In this document: in pieces, positions 16,311 to 26,015 of the stretch
How positions within the stretch are numbered: the first letter of the stretch is position 1
Layout: each line of letters opens with the position of its first letter
Origin: Hymenobacter taeanensis
GTDB lineage: Bacteria > Bacteroidota > Bacteroidia > Cytophagales > Hymenobacteraceae
DNA length: 64,000 bases
Assembly: GCF_013137895.1 (NCBI RefSeq)
Contig: NZ_CP053538.1
Span: 3,689,001 to 3,753,000, forward strand
Direction of reading: 5' to 3'
The notes under the pieces: generated by a model
The model's input: only the letters and a program-made list of their open reading frames with translations
Database searches by the model: none
Told to the model about the DNA's origin: nothing
Translations under genes and position numbers: made by a program

Positions 16311-16558
16311 CTCAGCGGGCCCTGTTTGATTTAGTAGAGCGTAATAGCAACTTTTGCATTGGGTAATACTACTATGTATTGTCACAAAATAGCTTGCGTG
16401 GGCATGGTATAAAATGATGATATTCAATTTGTTGGTAGAGGCAGGGGCAGGTTTATAACGAATGATAATAGGCTGATAAGCTTGTCACAAATGAGGTGTT
16501 ATTTTCCTCGACAATCAGTAAGACTATGTGCAACTTTCTGACCTAAACGGTTTTGCAC

Positions 16559-16759
16559 ATGGAGAACAATCCGAAATATGGCCCGGCGGCACAAACGCCT
16601 GAACAACGGGCGTATGTGCTGGCTCAGATGCAGAAAGCACATCCGGGATTATACAAAAAGGTGACGGCCTATGTGGCTCAGCTGTATCGCCGTTATGTGG
16701 CCGGAGAGTTGAGCTGGCAGGATGTGTGCAAACTGCGTGAATCCTCTATGCAGCCGTAA
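16559..16759 (+). CDS. Small conserved-looking hypothetical protein
   Basis: 66 aa from ATG at 16559 (MENNPKYGPAAQTPEQRAYV); a TTG two codons earlier is less likely. The composition is protein-like: a helical, Tyr/Gln/Arg-rich segment (about 20-50, LAQMQKAHPGLYKKVTAYVAQLYRRYVAGELSW is amphipathic by eye), no signal peptide or membrane segment, and third positions richer in GC than the flanking AT-rich DNA. I do not recognise a family. It stands alone upstream of pta with 267 bases between. Confidence 0.55.
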   Translation: MENNPKYGPAAQTPEQRAYVLAQMQKAHPGLYKKVTAYVAQLYRRYVAGELSWQDVCKLRESSMQP

Positions 16760-17026
16760 GTATTCGGAGAATACGGGTTAAATAGCCCAGGAGCGGGCTA
16801 TAAGAACTTTATACAATGGCTAAGGCGTAGTGCTGCAATAGGCAGGGTCAGTAAAACAGTAGAAGGCGAAGAAGAGAGTAGGTAATGGGATGATTCCAGA
16901 TCAGGATAGTAAATACTCATCCTGTTACACTGAAGGTGCGTAAGCATAGCCTGTATAATGAGGCGCTGCAGCTGCGTATGCAGCGGTGCGTTAGGCGCTA
17001 GGCCTCTCTAACTGGCTGCTTCCACC

Positions 17027-19120
17027 ATGACCAAAACTGTTTTCATCGCTTCCGCTGAACCTTATACCGGCAAATCAATAGTTGCACTGGGGCTCGTGAA
17101 CATGCTGCTGGGCCAAGCCCGCAAGATTGGATACTTCAAGCCCATCATCGACGCCGACCCCCGCGAAAAGAAGGATGCTCATATTGAGACCATTCTCAGC
17201 TATTTCAAGCTGGCAGTGGCCTACGAAGACACCTACGCTTATACCCGGCCCGAAGCGCTACGCCTGATGGAAGCTGATGCTCAGGGTGAGATGATTGATA
17301 CTATCATCCACAAATACAAGCAGCTAGAAGAGAATTATGACTTTACAGTAGTAGAAGGCAGTGATTATGTGGGGCCAGGAACCGCGTTTGAATTTGACGC
17401 CAATGTTTCCATTGCCAAAAACCTGGGGGTGCCCGTTATTATGGTGGTTTCTGGGGAGGGGAAAACAACGGCTCAGGTAATTAGTGCGGCACTTACTACG
17501 CTCCGCAGCTTTGAGGCGCGTGAGGTGCCCGTACTGCTGGTAGTGGCTAATAAAATTAAGCCGGAGCAGGTGGAAGATGTGCGTGAGCTGCTGCTAGGCC
17601 AGTTGCCGCACGATATGATTTTGGCGGTAATTCCCGAAGATGTAAACCTGCTGCACCCCACCATGCGCGAAATTCATGCGGCGCTGGGAGGAAAGCTCTT
17701 GTTCGGGGAGCAGCAGCTGGCTAATCAGGTAGATAACTACGTGATTGGGGCCATGCAGGTGCCCAACTTCCTGAACTACCTGAAGGAGAACGTGTTAATT
17801 GTAACGCCCGGTGACCGGGGCGATATTATTATCTGTGCCCTGCAGGCTAACTCTTCTGCCAGCTACCCGCGGGTGGCGGGTATTGTACTCACGGCCGGCT
17901 CAGAGCCTGAGGCGCCTATTGTACGTCTGATTGAGGGCTTGCCCGCCGTAGTACCCATTCTGGCCGTACCCACAGGCTCCTTTGAAACCACCACGCGGGT
18001 GGCTGCCATCAAGTCGCGCATTGGGCCCGATAACCCCAAGAAGATTCAGCTAGCCATCAGCACCTTTGAGCGCTACGTGGACGTGCGGGCTCTGGAGGAG
18101 AAAATGGTGAGCTACCAGCCGGAGGGAATCACGCCGCACATGTTTCAGTACCGGCTGCTGCAGTGGGCTAAGCGTAAGCGCCAACACATTGTACTGCCCG
18201 AAGGCAACGACGACCGTATTCTGCGGGCAGCGGCGCTGCTACTGCAGCAAAATGTAGTAGACCTGACCATTCTGGGCAACCCCCAGGAAGTGGCGGCCTC
18301 AGCAAAAAGGTTAGGTATTCAGCTACCACCAAACCATTTGCGCGTCATTGACCCCGTGCAGTCGAAGTACTACTCCGAGTACGTGCAAACGTTTTATGAG
18401 CTGCGCAAAACCAAGGGCGTGAATGAGGACATGGCCCGCGACCTGATGCGCGACGTGTCGTATTTCGGGAGCATGATGGTGCACCAGGGCCACGCCAATG
18501 GTATGGTGTCGGGAGCGGTGCATACTACTCAACACACAATTCGGCCCGCCCTGCAGTTCATTAAAACCAAGCCCGGCGTGTCGGTAGTATCATCGGTGTT
18601 CTTCATGTGCCTGCCTGATCGGGTGGCCGTGTTTGGCGACTGCGCGGTGAACCCCAATCCTACGGCCGAGCAACTGGCAGAAATTGCTATTTCATCGGCG
18701 GAAAGCAGCCAGGCCTTCGGGATTGAGTCGCGCATTGCCATGCTCTCGTATTCCTCGGGTACCTCGGGGGTAGGAGCTGATGTGGAAAAGGTACGAGCGG
18801 CCACGGAGTTTGTGCGGCAGAAGCGGCCCGACCTGAAAGTGGAGGGCCCCATTCAGTATGATGCCGCCGTAGACCCCATTGTAGGCCGGCAGAAGCTGCC
18901 GGATTCGGAAGTAGCGGGGCAGGCTAGCGTGCTGATTTTCCCTGACCTCAACACGGGTAACAATACCTACAAAGCCGTGCAGCGCGAAACTGGAGCTCTG
19001 GCTATTGGGCCGGTGCTACAGGGCCTCAATAAACCCGTAAACGACCTCAGCCGCGGCTGTACGGTTGATGACGTGTTCAACACCGTGGTTATTACAGCCA
19101 TCCAGAGTCAGCAAGGCTAA
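17027..19120 (+). CDS. pta: Phosphate acetyltransferase
   Basis: 697 aa, the long three-domain form. Converts acetyl-CoA and phosphate to acetyl-phosphate. The N-terminal P-loop-like domain starts VFIASAEPYTGKSIVALGL (GxxxTGKS-type loop); a DRTGG domain covers roughly 210-330; the catalytic PTA_PTB domain occupies about 370-697 (VLPEGNDDRILRAA, SGAVHTTQHTIRPALQ, SYSSGTSGVGADVEKV, GPIQYDAAVDPIVG, VLIFPDLNTGNNTYKA). Its usual partner ackA lies 2.5 kb downstream on the same strand, separated here by a DUF808 gene and an opposing OB-fold gene rather than being directly adjacent. Confidence 0.97.
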   Translation: MTKTVFIASAEPYTGKSIVALGLVNMLLGQARKIGYFKPIIDADPREKKDAHIETILSYFKLAVAYEDTYAYTRPEALRLMEADAQGEMIDTIIHKYKQLEENYDFTVVEGSDYVGPGTAFEFDANVSIAKNLGVPVIMVVSGEGKTTAQVISAALTTLRSFEAREVPVLLVVANKIKPEQVEDVRELLLGQLPHDMILAVIPEDVNLLHPTMREIHAALGGKLLFGEQQLANQVDNYVIGAMQVPNFLNYLKENVLIVTPGDRGDIIICALQANSSASYPRVAGIVLTAGSEPEAPIVRLIEGLPAVVPILAVPTGSFETTTRVAAIKSRIGPDNPKKIQLAISTFERYVDVRALEEKMVSYQPEGITPHMFQYRLLQWAKRKRQHIVLPEGNDDRILRAAALLLQQNVVDLTILGNPQEVAASAKRLGIQLPPNHLRVIDPVQSKYYSEYVQTFYELRKTKGVNEDMARDLMRDVSYFGSMMVHQGHANGMVSGAVHTTQHTIRPALQFIKTKPGVSVVSSVFFMCLPDRVAVFGDCAVNPNPTAEQLAEIAISSAESSQAFGIESRIAMLSYSSGTSGVGADVEKVRAATEFVRQKRPDLKVEGPIQYDAAVDPIVGRQKLPDSEVAGQASVLIFPDLNTGNNTYKAVQRETGALAIGPVLQGLNKPVNDLSRGCTVDDVFNTVVITAIQSQQG

Positions 19121-19253
19121 CGGCCTTTGGGCGCCTTACTGGGGGAAATAGCACCAGTGCCACTGCCTCCCTGATTTCAACTTAGCTTGCAGCCCGGTTA
19201 AGCCATATAATAAGTCATCTTTTTTAGTAGCAGTACAGATCTCACCCCAATCT

Positions 19254-20174
19254 ATGCCTTCAGGATTTTTTGCCCTCTTAGACGATGTTTCAGCTTTGGT
19301 GAAGGCCAGTGCTGCCAGTTTAGACGATGTGCCCACCCAGATAGCCAAGACGACCGGCAAGGTTTCTGGGATAGTGATTGACGATACGGCGGTGACGCCG
19401 AAGTATGTAGTAGGCCTAGACCCCTCCCGGGAGCTGTCAATTATCTTTCAGATTGCGAAAAAGTCACTGCTCAACAAACTGCTGATTTTAAGTCCGGCAG
19501 CCTTAGGGTTGGGGTACTTCGCTCCATGGGCTATTACGCCTATTTTGATGCTGGGTGGTGCTTATCTGTGCTTCGAGGGGTACGAAAAGGTGCATTCTCT
19601 TTTCAGCAAGCACCCCCATGTGGCCGACGAAAAGGAAATACCTGCTATTACGCCGGAGGAGCTGGAACAGGAGCGTATTGCGGGCGCTGTGCGCACAGAT
19701 ATTATTCTGTCGGCGGAGATTATGGCTATTGCCTACAGCCAGGTAACCGGGCAGCCCATCGTGAACCAGATTCTGGTGATGTTGGCGGTAGCTGTTGTAA
19801 TCACAGTGGGGGTATATGGGTTTGTAGGGCTGATTGTGAAGATGGATGACATTGGCGTGCACCTGGCCCAAGGGGACTATAGTGCTGCCATCCAAGGCTT
19901 CGGGCGTGGCATGGTAAGGTTTATGCCACATTTCCTGCGTATTCTGGGCTATGTGGGTACGGCTGCCATGCTCTGGGTTGGGGCCGAAATCATTGCCCAT
20001 GGTATACCGTATACCAGCCACTTGCTACATGAGCTGGAACACGCCTTAGCTACTGTACCATTAGTGGCATGGCTCGCCAAGGCTCTTGCTTGTGGCATTG
20101 CCGGGCTTATACTGGGGTTCTTAGTTGATAAGGTGGTAAGTCTGGTAAAGAAGGCGTGGCCTGGCAGCAATTAA
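19254..20174 (+). CDS. DUF808 family membrane protein
   Basis: 306 aa. The N-terminus MPSGFFALLDDVSALVKASAASLDDVPTQ and VGLDPSRELSIIFQIAKKSLLNKLL match the DUF808 (YedI-like) family, inner-membrane proteins of unknown function. Hydrophobic segments are visible near 80-110, 150-190, 215-245 and 270-295. It follows pta by 133 bases and may be cotranscribed with it. Function not known; I infer none. Confidence 0.88.
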   Translation: MPSGFFALLDDVSALVKASAASLDDVPTQIAKTTGKVSGIVIDDTAVTPKYVVGLDPSRELSIIFQIAKKSLLNKLLILSPAALGLGYFAPWAITPILMLGGAYLCFEGYEKVHSLFSKHPHVADEKEIPAITPEELEQERIAGAVRTDIILSAEIMAIAYSQVTGQPIVNQILVMLAVAVVITVGVYGFVGLIVKMDDIGVHLAQGDYSAAIQGFGRGMVRFMPHFLRILGYVGTAAMLWVGAEIIAHGIPYTSHLLHELEHALATVPLVAWLAKALACGIAGLILGFLVDKVVSLVKKAWPGSN

Positions 20175-20447
20175 AGGCTGAATACAGTCGCCCGAAACTA
20201 ACGCTTCCATTAGGGCTTGGGCCCGCAGTAGTTTACTTAAGTAAGTTGGTTGCTGCTGGTGGGTTGATGTCCCATTGTAGCTGTCAGCAGGTTATGCGCT
20301 GGTAGTTGCTTGGCACCAGCAGCCTCACAGACAGCGTAAGCAGGAGGTTTCCTTGCTATCTTACTGCTAAAAGCAAAGGCATCAGATTGCACTCTGTTCA
20401 GCTAACCGCTATAACCTTGTCAAGGCTGGTTGACCAGTGCGCCTTGT

Positions 20448-21167
20448 TTATTTAGCTTGGGAATAGCCTACTTGGTAGCCCTGGTGAGAGGAATTTGCGT
20501 TGGGAAGGGTGCCATCTGCGGAAAGCAGAAAATTAGGCGGATCCTTTTCGTTGTCAGTTGAGGCCCGATATAGGCCGGCAAATCCTTTCAGCGGACCGGC
20601 AGTAAATCGGATAGTTTTGGTTTTGGGGTCGTAGATGCAATTTCCGGGCTTACTATTAAGCGTATATGAGCTGTACGATTTAAGATAAAACGTGTATTGG
20701 TAGTTGAATCCTGTGCCGTCATTTTGATACACATTATACTTTCCCAAAGGAGCATTATCTGGTGCGTTGCTTTTCCTGGCAACAGGTTGAGCAGTGGCAA
20801 ATGTGCAGTCGGTTAAGAAAACTGCATCATTGATGTTTGAGGCAGCCTTGCCGGTTACGGTTACATACTCACCCACCTTGAAACGACCGAGAATGGCTGA
20901 ATCTTTATACGGAATCTGGCACACCACGAAATTTTCATAATCAGTGGCAGTTAAATGGATTCGGTGGACATCTTGATCTTTCCAAAATTCACTTGCGGGG
21001 CTAATGCTTCTGATTTTTCCCGTAACGGTTATTGTCTGGCCACTGTACTTCGTGCTGAAGGTGTACTTGTTTGCTCGATATTCATCATAGAGCTGCCGTA
21101 CGGTTAGAGTTTGGGCAAACCCTGATAATGAAAACAAAAGACAGAAAAACAAGATAATGCCTTTCAT
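20448..21167 (-). CDS. Exported OB-fold (tRNA_anti-like) protein
   Basis: 239 aa from ATG at 21167 (MKGIILFFCLLFSLSGFAQ, a good signal peptide). An upstream in-frame start at 21245 would bury that signal and is rejected. Residues about 20-135 contain VRQLYDEYRANKYTFSTKYSGQTITVTGKI and FKVGEYVTVTGKAASNI, the strand pattern of the tRNA_anti-like OB-fold family of exported Bacteroidota proteins. The C-terminal ~100 residues (YNVYQNDGTGFNYQYTFYL and on) form a separate unrecognised domain. Periplasmic; ligand unknown. It lies between the DUF808 and ackA genes on the opposite strand. Confidence 0.75.
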   Translation of the reverse strand: MKGIILFFCLLFSLSGFAQTLTVRQLYDEYRANKYTFSTKYSGQTITVTGKIRSISPASEFWKDQDVHRIHLTATDYENFVVCQIPYKDSAILGRFKVGEYVTVTGKAASNINDAVFLTDCTFATAQPVARKSNAPDNAPLGKYNVYQNDGTGFNYQYTFYLKSYSSYTLNSKPGNCIYDPKTKTIRFTAGPLKGFAGLYRASTDNEKDPPNFLLSADGTLPNANSSHQGYQVGYSQAK

Positions 21168-21573
21168 TGTGGCTGGTACAGTGATGCGGTGGTAGGGAAA
21201 GAGAAATGAGCTTGTGATTTTGCAAAAAATAACAAGAAATATCAATCGGCTTCTCTATTTATGTGGCCTAGCGTATAGCCATTTCTCAACTCGTGGCAAG
21301 CCGCGAGTTAGTGTATTACTGACCACTAGAGCCACTAAACTGCATTTCTATTCTCATAGTGAGCTAGGCATACTGCCCAGCCGCATTGAGGCGGCGGCAG
21401 GAAACCATACACCCACTCTGGTGCAGGAAATGGTGTAGGCCTCTGAGCTGTTACCTGCCAGGCCTACGTAAAAGAGTATTCCTATACTTCATTTTTTGCA
21501 CCACGTACAACCCAATCAGTACCCCAATTAGGCTTGCTTTGCAGCAGAAGCGGCCTAAGAAGGGAAGCCGCCT

Positions 21574-22782
21574 ATGAACATCTTCGTCATCAACTCCGGT
21601 AGCAGCTCGCTGAAATACCAGTTGTTTCGCTTTCCTGCCGAGCAGCCTCTTTGTAGTGGTTTGGTAGAACGTATCGGGCTCGAGAATTCTATCATCACCC
21701 ACAAAGTGTTTCCGGCCACCGAAGAGGAGCAGGTAGTGCGCCGCACGCTGGCACTACCCGACCACCGTGCCGGGCTGCAGCAGGTGCTGCAACTGCTCAC
21801 CGATGCTGAAATAGGCATCCTGCGTGCCCCAGGTGAGGTGGAAGTAGTAGGGCACCGCGTGGTGCATGGGGGGGAGAGTTTTGCCGCCACTACCATTATT
21901 ACGCCCGAGGTAAAGCACGAAATCAGGCGGTTGTTTCCATTGGCGCCCTTGCACAACCCAGCTAATTACCTTGGTATTGAAGTGGCGGAGCAAATATTTC
22001 CGCAGGCCCGGCAAGTGGCGGTGTTCGATACGGCTTTCCACCAAACCCTGCCCGAACACGCCTTCCGCTACGCGCTGCCCGAGGAGCTATACCGCGAGCA
22101 AGGCATACGAGTGTATGGGTTTCATGGTACCAGCCATAGGTATGTAGCCGCCCGCGCCGCTGCGTACCTCGGCCAGTCTGAGGCCCGGTTGATTACGGTA
22201 CACTTGGGTAACGGCTGCAGCATAGCGGCCGTGCGAGGTGGCGTATCAGTAGATACCAGCATGGGCTTCGGACCGCTGGCGGGGCTGGTGATGGGTACCC
22301 GTTCCGGCGACATTGACCCCTCCGTTATCTTTCATCTCATGGGGCAGCTGGGCTACGATGCGGAGCAGGTGGCTGACCTGCTCAACAAGCATAGTGGTAT
22401 GCTGGGCCTGACCGGCAACAGTGACATGCGCGATATCGGCCACGCCCTGGAAGCGGGCGACCCACGCGCTGCGCTGGCCTACGAGATGTATGCCTATCGA
22501 ATCAAAAAATACATTGGGGCCTACGCCGCTGTGCTGGGCGGCCTCGACGCCCTTATCTTCACGGCCGGCGTAGGGGAGAACGATGCTCTGGTGCGCCGCC
22601 TGGCCTGCCAAGACCTTGGCTTCTTGGGTATCCAACTCGATGAATCGGTGAATGCGTTACGAGCACCTGGCCTGCGTGAAATCAACCACCCAGAATCACG
22701 AGTGAAACTTCTGATAATTCCGACGAACGAGGAGCTGGAAATTGCCAAACAGTGTGCCGAGCTGCTGGGAGTTAATATGTAA
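21574..22782 (+). CDS. ackA: Acetate kinase
   Basis: 402 aa, normal length. Interconverts acetyl-phosphate plus ADP with acetate plus ATP, completing the Pta-AckA pathway with pta at 17027. ASKHA-fold signatures: NSGSSSLKYQLF at 7-18, GHRVVHGGESF, FDTAFHQTLPEHAF, FHGTSHRYVA, VHLGNGCSIAAVRGG, MGFGPLAGLVMGTRSGDIDP and FTAGVGENDALVR. It is followed by a 38-bp perfect-stem terminator. Confidence 0.97.
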   Translation: MNIFVINSGSSSLKYQLFRFPAEQPLCSGLVERIGLENSIITHKVFPATEEEQVVRRTLALPDHRAGLQQVLQLLTDAEIGILRAPGEVEVVGHRVVHGGESFAATTIITPEVKHEIRRLFPLAPLHNPANYLGIEVAEQIFPQARQVAVFDTAFHQTLPEHAFRYALPEELYREQGIRVYGFHGTSHRYVAARAAAYLGQSEARLITVHLGNGCSIAAVRGGVSVDTSMGFGPLAGLVMGTRSGDIDPSVIFHLMGQLGYDAEQVADLLNKHSGMLGLTGNSDMRDIGHALEAGDPRAALAYEMYAYRIKKYIGAYAAVLGGLDALIFTAGVGENDALVRRLACQDLGFLGIQLDESVNALRAPGLREINHPESRVKLLIIPTNEELEIAKQCAELLGVNM

Positions 22783-22865
22783 GCCTAGAACCGCTAGGCG
22801 CGTAAGCTAACCTCAAGAAGTACCCCCCGTTTCGGGTGCATAATAGTAGCCTTCAGCTCTGACAC

Positions 22866-22947
22866 AAAACCCAGTTCACGACGAGGGCAGCGTATTCTTC
22901 TGCAAAAACGCAGAAGAATACGCTGCCCTCGTCGTGAACTGGGTTTT
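22866..22947. terminator. Bidirectional terminator, 38-bp perfect stem
   Basis: 22866-22903 and 22910-22947 are exact reverse complements around an AAAAAC loop. The base of the stem is AAAACCC/GGGTTTT, supplying T tracts in both directions. It lies between convergent ackA and the coiled-coil protein gene. Confidence 0.85.
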
Positions 22948-22978
22948 CGGATTCCAAAGAGTTGGGTCCTGAAACAGC

Positions 22979-23425
22979 CTAAAATACTACACGCAACTGA
23001 TAGGTAGGGGTGGCACCCTCTTCCGTGGCGGCTTCCTTAAAGGCACCCACACGGCTAGGACCGTAGCCAAGGTTGACTTTGATCCACTCATCGCGCACAG
23101 GAAGCATGTTAATTATTTCTTGGCGCAGCAGGTCAAGATCATCGTGAAGGTTCTGAAGGCGGTGGTGCATCTCGTCGCCGGCCTGGTCATAGCTGCCGGT
23201 GGGAGGGCGCTGCTCAAAGATACCATCAGAAGTAGGGGGCGTGCCAGAATGGGCCGCTGCCGCGGCGGCAGGTCCGGTAGTGGCATCTGGCTGCGGCGCC
23301 GGGTGCGTTAGTGAGGCCTGCTCGGCTACTGCCCGCTGTAATTCTTTCTCGGCATCCAGGTAGGCCTGTATTTTCTCTTCGAGGGGTTTCAGGGATGGAT
23401 CGAGGTAGTTGAGGTTGCTGGCCAT
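22979..23425 (-). CDS. Hypothetical protein with coiled coil and Ala/Pro-rich linker
   Basis: 148 aa. An N-terminal helical segment (LKPLEEKIQAYLDAEKELQR, about 12-40) is followed by a low-complexity Ala/Pro/Thr linker (about 42-75), a second helix (EMHHRLQNLHDDLDLLRQEI, about 85-105) and a C-terminal beta-rich tail (WIKVNLGYGPSRVGAF). No signal peptide, membrane segment or catalytic motif. I do not recognise the family. Codon usage matches its neighbours and the frame ends at a strong terminator, which supports it being real. Confidence 0.7.
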   Translation of the reverse strand: MASNLNYLDPSLKPLEEKIQAYLDAEKELQRAVAEQASLTHPAPQPDATTGPAAAAAAHSGTPPTSDGIFEQRPPTGSYDQAGDEMHHRLQNLHDDLDLLRQEIINMLPVRDEWIKVNLGYGPSRVGAFKEAATEEGATPTYQLRVVF

Positions 23426-23552
23426 GCTGGGTTTGGTAGGGAGAAATAAGGAGTTACTAGTTCTCAGAACGAAACCCGAGCGTAGAAGGATGCAGGCAGC
23501 TTCAGGTAGATATTACAAGCCTAAAGTATACTACTAGGCAAAAGAATGGAGC

Positions 23553-23735
23553 TTAGCTGGCTGCCAGTGGTTTGGGCTTGTTGCGCTGGCACTTCTCACC
23601 GCAGTACTTCACCTCCTCCCAACAGTTACGCCACTTCTTGCGGTACTCAAAGGGGCGGCCGCAGGTCAGGCAAATTTTGGTGGGCAGGTTGCCTTTGGTG
23701 AGGCGCGCAGGGAGCTTGGAGGCAGAGGGCGGCAT
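23553..23735 (-). CDS. DUF2256 zinc-ribbon protein
   Basis: 60 aa from ATG at 23735; the frame extends to 23888 but that part overlaps the divergent methyltransferase start. KGNLPTKICLTCGRPFEYRK with Cys22 and Cys25, and EVKYCGEKC with Cys45 and Cys49, match DUF2256, a small CxxC...CxxxC protein often encoded near cryptochrome/photolyase genes; none is seen here. Function unknown; likely a zinc-binding cytoplasmic protein. Confidence 0.85.
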   Translation of the reverse strand: MPPSASKLPARLTKGNLPTKICLTCGRPFEYRKKWRNCWEEVKYCGEKCQRNKPKPLAAS

Positions 23736-23846
23736 GGCAGGAGGGAACAATGGCCGGGGTGGCCTAGGGCTTACGTGAACTGAACCGCACATGGCCACCA
23801 TAGTTTTCAGGTATCCTGCCAAAGCTGCTGCCCGTATCTTTGAGCC

Positions 23847-24581
23847 ATGTCGCCATCTGCCCTTACCTCTCAGGATCCGCTCGGCCACGCCTTACTGGCC
23901 TACCAGCGCGGACAGCAAAACGCCACCATTACCGTGTACAGCAATGTAGCGGATGAAGAGCCGCTCCCCGCCGCCTACTTCTTCCGCACGCTCTGGGAGA
24001 TGCCCGAGCTGGAGCGTACTGCCCTCAACGAATGTCGCGGTCGTGTGCTCGATCTAGGGGCCGGAGCCGGCTGCCATGCCCTTGAGCTGCAAAGCCGGGG
24101 TTTTGAGGTGAAGGCCGTGGATATTTCGCCCGGAGCAACGCAGGTGATGCAGGAGCGGGGCGTAGGCCAGGTAGCCTGCCACGATATCTACGATCAGGCC
24201 CTCACCCAGGAAAAATACGACACCGTATTGATGCTTATGAATGGCATTGGCTTGGCCGGCACCCTCGAAGGCCTGGAGCGTTTCCTGCAGCATGCCCACC
24301 AGCTGCTGGCTCCCGGCGGCCAAATCCTGGCTACCTCCTCTGATATCAGCTACCTCTACGAGGATGAAGATGGCGCCCTAGTGTTTGACCTCAACGGACC
24401 CTACTACGGCGAGGTAGAATACACTATGCAGTATGAGAACGAGGCCGGTGCCACCTTCCACTGGATCTTCGCCGACCCCAGCTTACTCCAGAACTGCGCC
24501 GAGGCCGCCGGCTATCAGGTTGAGTTTCTCGACGAAGACGACCAGCAGCAGTACCTCGTGCGGCTGACGCTAAAAGGCTAG
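23847..24581 (+). CDS. Class I SAM-dependent methyltransferase
   Basis: 244 aa. Rossmann methyltransferase with motif I VLDLGAGAGCHALEL (about 66-80), an acidic residue ending strand 2 (VKAVDISP), a motif III/IV region (YDTVLMLMNGIGLAGTLEGL) and LLAPGGQILATSSD. The short N-terminus and C-terminal cap (DEDDQQQYLVRLTLKG) give no substrate clue. Start at ATG 23847; the divergent DUF2256 gene starts 111 bases away. Confidence 0.85.
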   Translation: MSPSALTSQDPLGHALLAYQRGQQNATITVYSNVADEEPLPAAYFFRTLWEMPELERTALNECRGRVLDLGAGAGCHALELQSRGFEVKAVDISPGATQVMQERGVGQVACHDIYDQALTQEKYDTVLMLMNGIGLAGTLEGLERFLQHAHQLLAPGGQILATSSDISYLYEDEDGALVFDLNGPYYGEVEYTMQYENEAGATFHWIFADPSLLQNCAEAAGYQVEFLDEDDQQQYLVRLTLKG

Positions 24582-24771
24582 CACATCCTGGGCGTTTTGG
24601 ACAGTACGCGCAAAGGACATCACGCTGAGCGCAGCCGGGACAGGAAGTTCTTTTTGTTATTTAAAGGCCTTACTGTCTACATAGCCTAGGCCAGTTCCGG
24701 CAACCCCTGGTATGGCTCGAGAGTTACCAAAACTGGTCTAGCCCCTCACTTTTCGCTTTTACTATTTTTGA

Positions 24772-25227
24772 ATGACTACTCCCTACGAAAAAACCTACAC
24801 CGTTCGGTGGGCTGATATGGACCCCAATGGGCACATGCGCCACTCCGCCTACACCGATTATGCTGCCCAGCTCCGCATTGAGTATCTGGCGGCTCAGGGC
24901 TTCTCATTACAACGTTTTGCTCAGTTAGGAATAGGTCCTATTCTGTTCCGCGAGGACACCCGTTTCCTGAAGGAAATGCACATCAGTGAGCCACTGCGGG
25001 TAAACGGGGAACTAGCTGGCCTGAACGAAGACGGCTCCCGTTGGCGCATAGTGCACACCCTGTTTAAAGCAGATGGCCGCCCCGCCGCCACCGTTACCGT
25101 AGATGGGGCCTGGCTTGATTTGCGCGCCCGTAAGCTCATGGTGCCACCCGCTGAAATCACGGACATTATGCGCAACCTGCCCCGCCACGAGAGCTACGCC
25201 GACATCGTGCGCGAGCCGAAGGTATAA
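24772..25227 (+). CDS. Acyl-CoA thioesterase (4HBT hot-dog family)
   Basis: 151 aa single hot-dog domain. The motif WADMDPNGHMRHSAY (13-27) is the 4-hydroxybenzoyl-CoA thioesterase/YbgC signature, with Asp17 as likely catalytic residue and His21 in the conserved GH. DTRFLKEMHISEPLRVNGEL follows as the expected central strands. It hydrolyses an acyl-CoA or acyl-ACP thioester; chain specificity unknown. The next gene is convergent, with a terminator between. Confidence 0.87.
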   Translation: MTTPYEKTYTVRWADMDPNGHMRHSAYTDYAAQLRIEYLAAQGFSLQRFAQLGIGPILFREDTRFLKEMHISEPLRVNGELAGLNEDGSRWRIVHTLFKADGRPAATVTVDGAWLDLRARKLMVPPAEITDIMRNLPRHESYADIVREPKV

Positions 25228-25266
25228 CGCTAGGCCACTTATCCGGAGGGGTAACTTACTGTTACT

Positions 25267-25333
25267 CCTTACACAAACGCCTCACCGCCAGCAGAAGCAT
25301 TGATTCCGTTGGCGGTGAGGCGTTCGTGTAAGG
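25267..25333. terminator. Bidirectional terminator, 24-bp stem with one mismatch
   Basis: 25267-25290 pairs with 25310-25333; only one A/C position fails to pair. It separates the convergent thioesterase and DinB genes. Confidence 0.8.
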
Positions 25334-25342
25334 AAGCTGCAG

Positions 25343-25879
25343 CTAGCTTACGGCTTTCTTGATGCGCTCAATCTGCTGCTGATGATGCAGGATGTGGTCG
25401 AGCATGAAATCCAAGGTTTGGTTGATGGTGAGCATGCCTGAGCGGGGGTGCTTAAAGATGGCATGATTTACCAGCTTGCCCGGAAACTCGTTGAGCAGGC
25501 GCTCCAGGCGGCGGCGCACTGCTTCCCATTCCGCGCGCAGCTCCGAGATTGGGGGCGCTGTGGCAGGCATTAAGTTGGCCAGATACGTGGGGGCTTTAAA
25601 ACGCGTGAAGGGGAGGCGTAAGGCCAGGCGCAGCAGTTTAGATTTCAGAAAGGTCCCGATGCCTGCTTTTTGGTGGCCCTCTTCCTGTAGCAGCTTCTTC
25701 TCTAAGTACTGGCCAATGGCTGTTTCTGATATAACCAAGTGCTGCACTACCTGCGCCGCCGACCACGTGTTTGCCCCCGGGGATTGATAAGCTTTATCGC
25801 CCAGCTCGGCCACGGAATTTAGCATACGGGTAGTGGCCTGTTCAAGCTGCTCTAAACGAAGGTGTAACCGATTGTTCAT
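25343..25879 (-). CDS. DinB/YfiT-family protein
   Basis: 178 aa four-helix-bundle protein. The N-terminal helix LEQLEQATTRMLNSV and NTWSAAQVVQHLVISE provide the first conserved histidine (HL), and TLDFMLDHILHHQQQIERI near the C-terminus provides the DHxxHH metal ligands typical of DinB_2. DinB-like proteins include metal-dependent thiol transferases and many of unknown role. No operon partner; convergent with the thioesterase gene. Confidence 0.85.
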   Translation of the reverse strand: MNNRLHLRLEQLEQATTRMLNSVAELGDKAYQSPGANTWSAAQVVQHLVISETAIGQYLEKKLLQEEGHQKAGIGTFLKSKLLRLALRLPFTRFKAPTYLANLMPATAPPISELRAEWEAVRRRLERLLNEFPGKLVNHAIFKHPRSGMLTINQTLDFMLDHILHHQQQIERIKKAVS

Positions 25880-26015
25880 TGGGGAGAAACAGTGGGTGGG
25901 AGAGTGGCAATAGCCAAAAAGGTACGTAAAATTCAGGCTGCTGTGGAGCTAGTAAACGGAATGCCTGTGCCAGGCTAAGCCACCAGGCTTCCCCGCTATA
26001 ACTGGGCCAAAAACA

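Larger units (their letters stand above)
15745..16558. other. 814-base non-coding stretch
   Basis: AT-rich relative to its surroundings. Apart from the ECF-like promoter (15975-16000), the candidate RNA and terminator (to 16155) and the 18-nt palindrome at 16293-16310, I see no gene. No frame above about 60 codons here looks coding. Confidence 0.6.
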
